DNA of 6,076 nucleotides from positions 1 through 6,076 of the forward strand of contig CACXHM010000086.1 of the NCBI GenBank assembly GCA_902767465.1, written 5' to 3'. Positions 5,980 to 6,076 of the stretch are shown piece after piece. Within the stretch, counting starts at the first letter, position 1. Each line of letters opens with the position of its first letter. Source of the DNA: an uncultured Bacteroidia bacterium (GTDB lineage: Bacteria > Bacteroidota > Bacteroidia > Bacteroidales > UBA932). A program made the translations under genes and the position numbers. Below the pieces are notes generated by a model that was given only the letters and a program-made list of their open reading frames with translations, was not told the DNA's origin and ran no database searches.

Positions 5980-6016
5980 GCAGCGGCGACGGGGTACCCA
6001 AAGGTTATCATAAAAA

Positions 6017-6076
6017 ATGAAAGAAATGGAAAACAATCTCACAGCAGAAAACAGCCTCCGCCTTATTGCGGAGACA
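6017..6076 (+). CDS. N-terminus of a protein, possibly a Bacteroidetes small membrane protein (partial)
   Basis: Only the first 20 codons are present, reading MKEMENNLTAENSLRLIAET, open to the window edge. The start is supported by a well-placed promoter and an A/T-rich ATAAAAA upstream; ATG 6026 is an in-frame alternative. The opening MEN-LTAE-SL-LI resembles the cytoplasmic start of Bacteroidetes integral membrane proteins that I recall often lying beside a winged-helix regulator gene. Too little is visible to assign a function. Confidence 0.6.
   Translation, partial: MKEMENNLTAENSLRLIAET

Noticed and set aside
5954..6016. Known riboswitch in the leader of the partial gene
   Set aside because: I compared it by memory with SAM-II, preQ1, TPP, fluoride, ZTP and guanidine classes and found no matching core, so no riboswitch is called.

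Overview
The window reads as ordinary chromosomal DNA from a member of the Bacteroidales (Bacteroidota). Three things point there. Several promoters match the Bacteroidota pattern TTTG / 19-21 bp / TAnnTTTG. The starts have A/T-rich leaders without a strong Shine-Dalgarno sequence. The exported proteins have short MKK-type signal peptides, two of them ending in SAQ or CAQ. Base composition is mixed, roughly half G+C by eye. The genus cannot be fixed from this sequence.

Layout, left to right. (1) Positions 1-1032, minus strand: a secreted histidine-type acid phosphatase whose 3' end is cut off by the window edge just after the conserved His-Asp motif. (2) 1108-1713, minus: a small envelope protein of unknown function with a signal peptide and a Gly/Ala-rich hydrophobic core. 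(3) 1714-1777: a divergent promoter region. (4) 1778-2869, plus: a cytoplasmic sugar kinase of the APH fold, closely resembling N-acetylhexosamine 1-kinase (NahK). (5) 2870-3394, minus: a small secreted protein of a Bacteroidetes-type family without known function. Its stop codon abuts the kinase stop, and its coding sequence contains the kinase terminator. (6) 3396-4685, minus: a PBP4/DacB-type D-Ala-D-Ala carboxypeptidase/endopeptidase (peptidase S13), directly upstream of (5) and separated by one base. (7) 4686-4786: a second divergent promoter region. (8) 4787-5860, plus: an SH3b-SH3b-NlpC/P60 lipoprotein, probably a YkfC-like gamma-D-Glu-diamino-acid endopeptidase. (9) 5861-6016: an intergenic region with a very good promoter and an inverted repeat. 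(10) 6017-6076, plus: the first 20 codons of a further protein.

The clearest theme is peptidoglycan turnover: a DD-peptidase and an NlpC/P60 peptidase are transcribed divergently from a shared 100-bp region, with an amino-sugar kinase next door. The phosphatase and the small exported proteins act in the periplasm or envelope. I see no mobile element, CRISPR array, RNA gene or defence system, and no convincing new system. The most interesting points are architectural: a terminator inside a convergent gene, a possibly leaderless dacB transcript, a compacted PBP4 middle region, and symmetrical sites in the intergenic regions.
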